A stretch of DNA of 64,000 nucleotides, taken from Closterium sp. Naga37s-1 (lineage: Eukaryota > Streptophyta > Zygnematophyceae > Desmidiales > Closteriaceae). The notes under the pieces are model-generated. The model did no database searches, had not been told where the DNA came from, and saw only the letters and a list, made by a program, of their open reading frames with translations. Position numbers and translations under genes: made by a program. Positions 63,282 to 64,000 of the stretch are shown one piece after another; the stretch's first letter is position 1, and every line of letters begins with the position of its first letter. The DNA is taken from assembly GCA_947471745.1 (NCBI GenBank), contig CANJKZ010000929.1, positions 496,001-560,000 on the forward strand. The letters are read 5' to 3'.

Positions 63282-64000
63282 CATGGCGCTGCCCCATGCC
63301 CGGGGGGAGGCGCGCGTGAGGCGCGCGTGAGGATGCAGGAAAAAAACTGCATCATCACACGTTACACTCCTAGGCAGATACACATGGAATACACAACACA
63401 ACAACACACACAGACACAGAATTGCAGCAAGCACACGGCCAGTGTCATTGCTGATAGATGGCCCATGGTGCAGGCAGGTGGGCTACGGTGCAGTGGGCAT
63501 GGCATGGCATGGCATGGCATGGCATGGGAGGGATGGCATGGCATGGCATGGGAGCACACCTGGGTACATTCTGAAGAGCGCCCCGCTGTAGTTGAGGATG
63601 AATGGCGACACGGCCACACTCTGACTCGGTTCAATGCATTCAGCACATACCACGTCAGCAGAGCCATGCAAAAGGACATGGTGGGGGGTGAGAGAAGAAG
63701 GTTGGGACCAAAGGCACAAGAGGAAGGAGACCGGGGGATGGCAGTGGGTGGTGTGAGGCATGCAGTGGGTGGTGTGAGGCATGCAGTGGGTGGTGTGACG
63801 CATGCAGTGGGCGGAAGGTAGGAAAGCAATGAGAGACATGATAACGCAGTGAGCACCTTGGAGTGTGAGGGGGAGCAGGGATGACGAAGTGGGCAGTGAC
63901 GCTATCGGTCATTTGAACGCGCACCTTGCAGCACCTTGCAGCATTTGCCGCACGCACACCTTGGAGTAGTCGCGCACCTTGGAGTAGTCGCGCACCTTGG
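63282..64000. repeat. Repeat-rich upstream part of the minus-strand gene
   Basis: It contains a GGCAT pentamer run (about 63495-63550), four units of about 21 bp (GCAGTGGGTGGTGTGAGGCAT, 63739-63810) and two copies of an 18-bp unit (GTCGCGCACCTTGGAGTA) at the very end. Possible exons at about 63567-63640 and near 63960-64000 (VRDYSK on the minus strand) are too short to call. The gene probably continues beyond the window. Confidence 0.5.

Noticed and set aside
62212..63330. A 372-codon frame with many GKAWGEGMGGRH repeats and opposite-strand Pro/Ser frames.
   Set aside because: This is the 13-bp intronic minisatellite read in a chance frame. 39 bp (three units) is a multiple of three, so open frames are expected.

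Overview
The window is eukaryotic nuclear DNA, about 90% of it LTR retrotransposon. The likely source is a green plant or streptophyte alga. The evidence is copia elements primed from a TGGTATCAGAGC-type site, chromodomain Ty3/gypsy elements, a plant-style receptor-like kinase relic (LVYEYV hinge, HRDVK loop), GT-AG introns and AATAAA signals. The species cannot be fixed from the sequence. I see no bacterial operons, rRNA, tRNA genes or CRISPR.

Five retroelement families recur. The names used here are local. CopS is Ty1/copia with very short LTRs (119-142 bp; 215 bp in one derivative), a long GC-rich repetitive leader and a recurrent QQLREWY motif. CopL is Ty1/copia with an LTR of about 867 bp starting TGTTAGAGA. 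CopM is Ty1/copia with a gag starting MAPVQPT. GypA is a chromodomain Ty3/gypsy with a 368-bp LTR. GypB is a chromodomain Ty3/gypsy with a 491-500-bp LTR.

Layout: 1-3029 CopS 5' part (-) with a solo LTR inside; 3030-7643 CopL (-), truncated; 7644-8640 CopM gag (+); 8641-14149 GypA (-), carrying a truncated CopS fragment (8830-9641) and a foreign AT-rich insert (10854-11351); 14150-19225 CopS (-); 19231-22549 GypA (+) with a CopL solo LTR; 22550-26385 CopS (-); 26386-30715 CopM (-); 30716-38435 a complete CopS (+) with both LTRs, a target-site duplication (TSD) and a CopL solo LTR inside; 38560-40710 a degenerate array of kinase exons (-); 40712-42604 low-copy DNA; 42605-56986 a complete GypB (-) holding a complete CopL (45705-54401), which itself holds a complete non-autonomous CopS derivative (47446-49722), each with a perfect 5-bp TSD; 56987-58275 low-copy DNA; 58276-59836 CopS 5' fragment (-); 59837-64000 a gene-bearing end.

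The right end holds the only intact-looking host genes. One is a two-exon gene for a 95-residue membrane protein with a signal peptide and a cysteine cluster (60614-61313, +). The other is the 3' end of an unrecognised multi-exon gene (about 61967-63277 and probably beyond, -). The two converge, each with an AATAAA signal. An intron of the second gene holds a large 13-bp-type minisatellite.

The retroelement genes work as the usual gag, protease (PR), integrase (IN), reverse transcriptase (RT) and RNase H set. All copies carry stops, frameshifts, deletions or insertions, but identical or about 99% identical LTRs show that several inserted recently.
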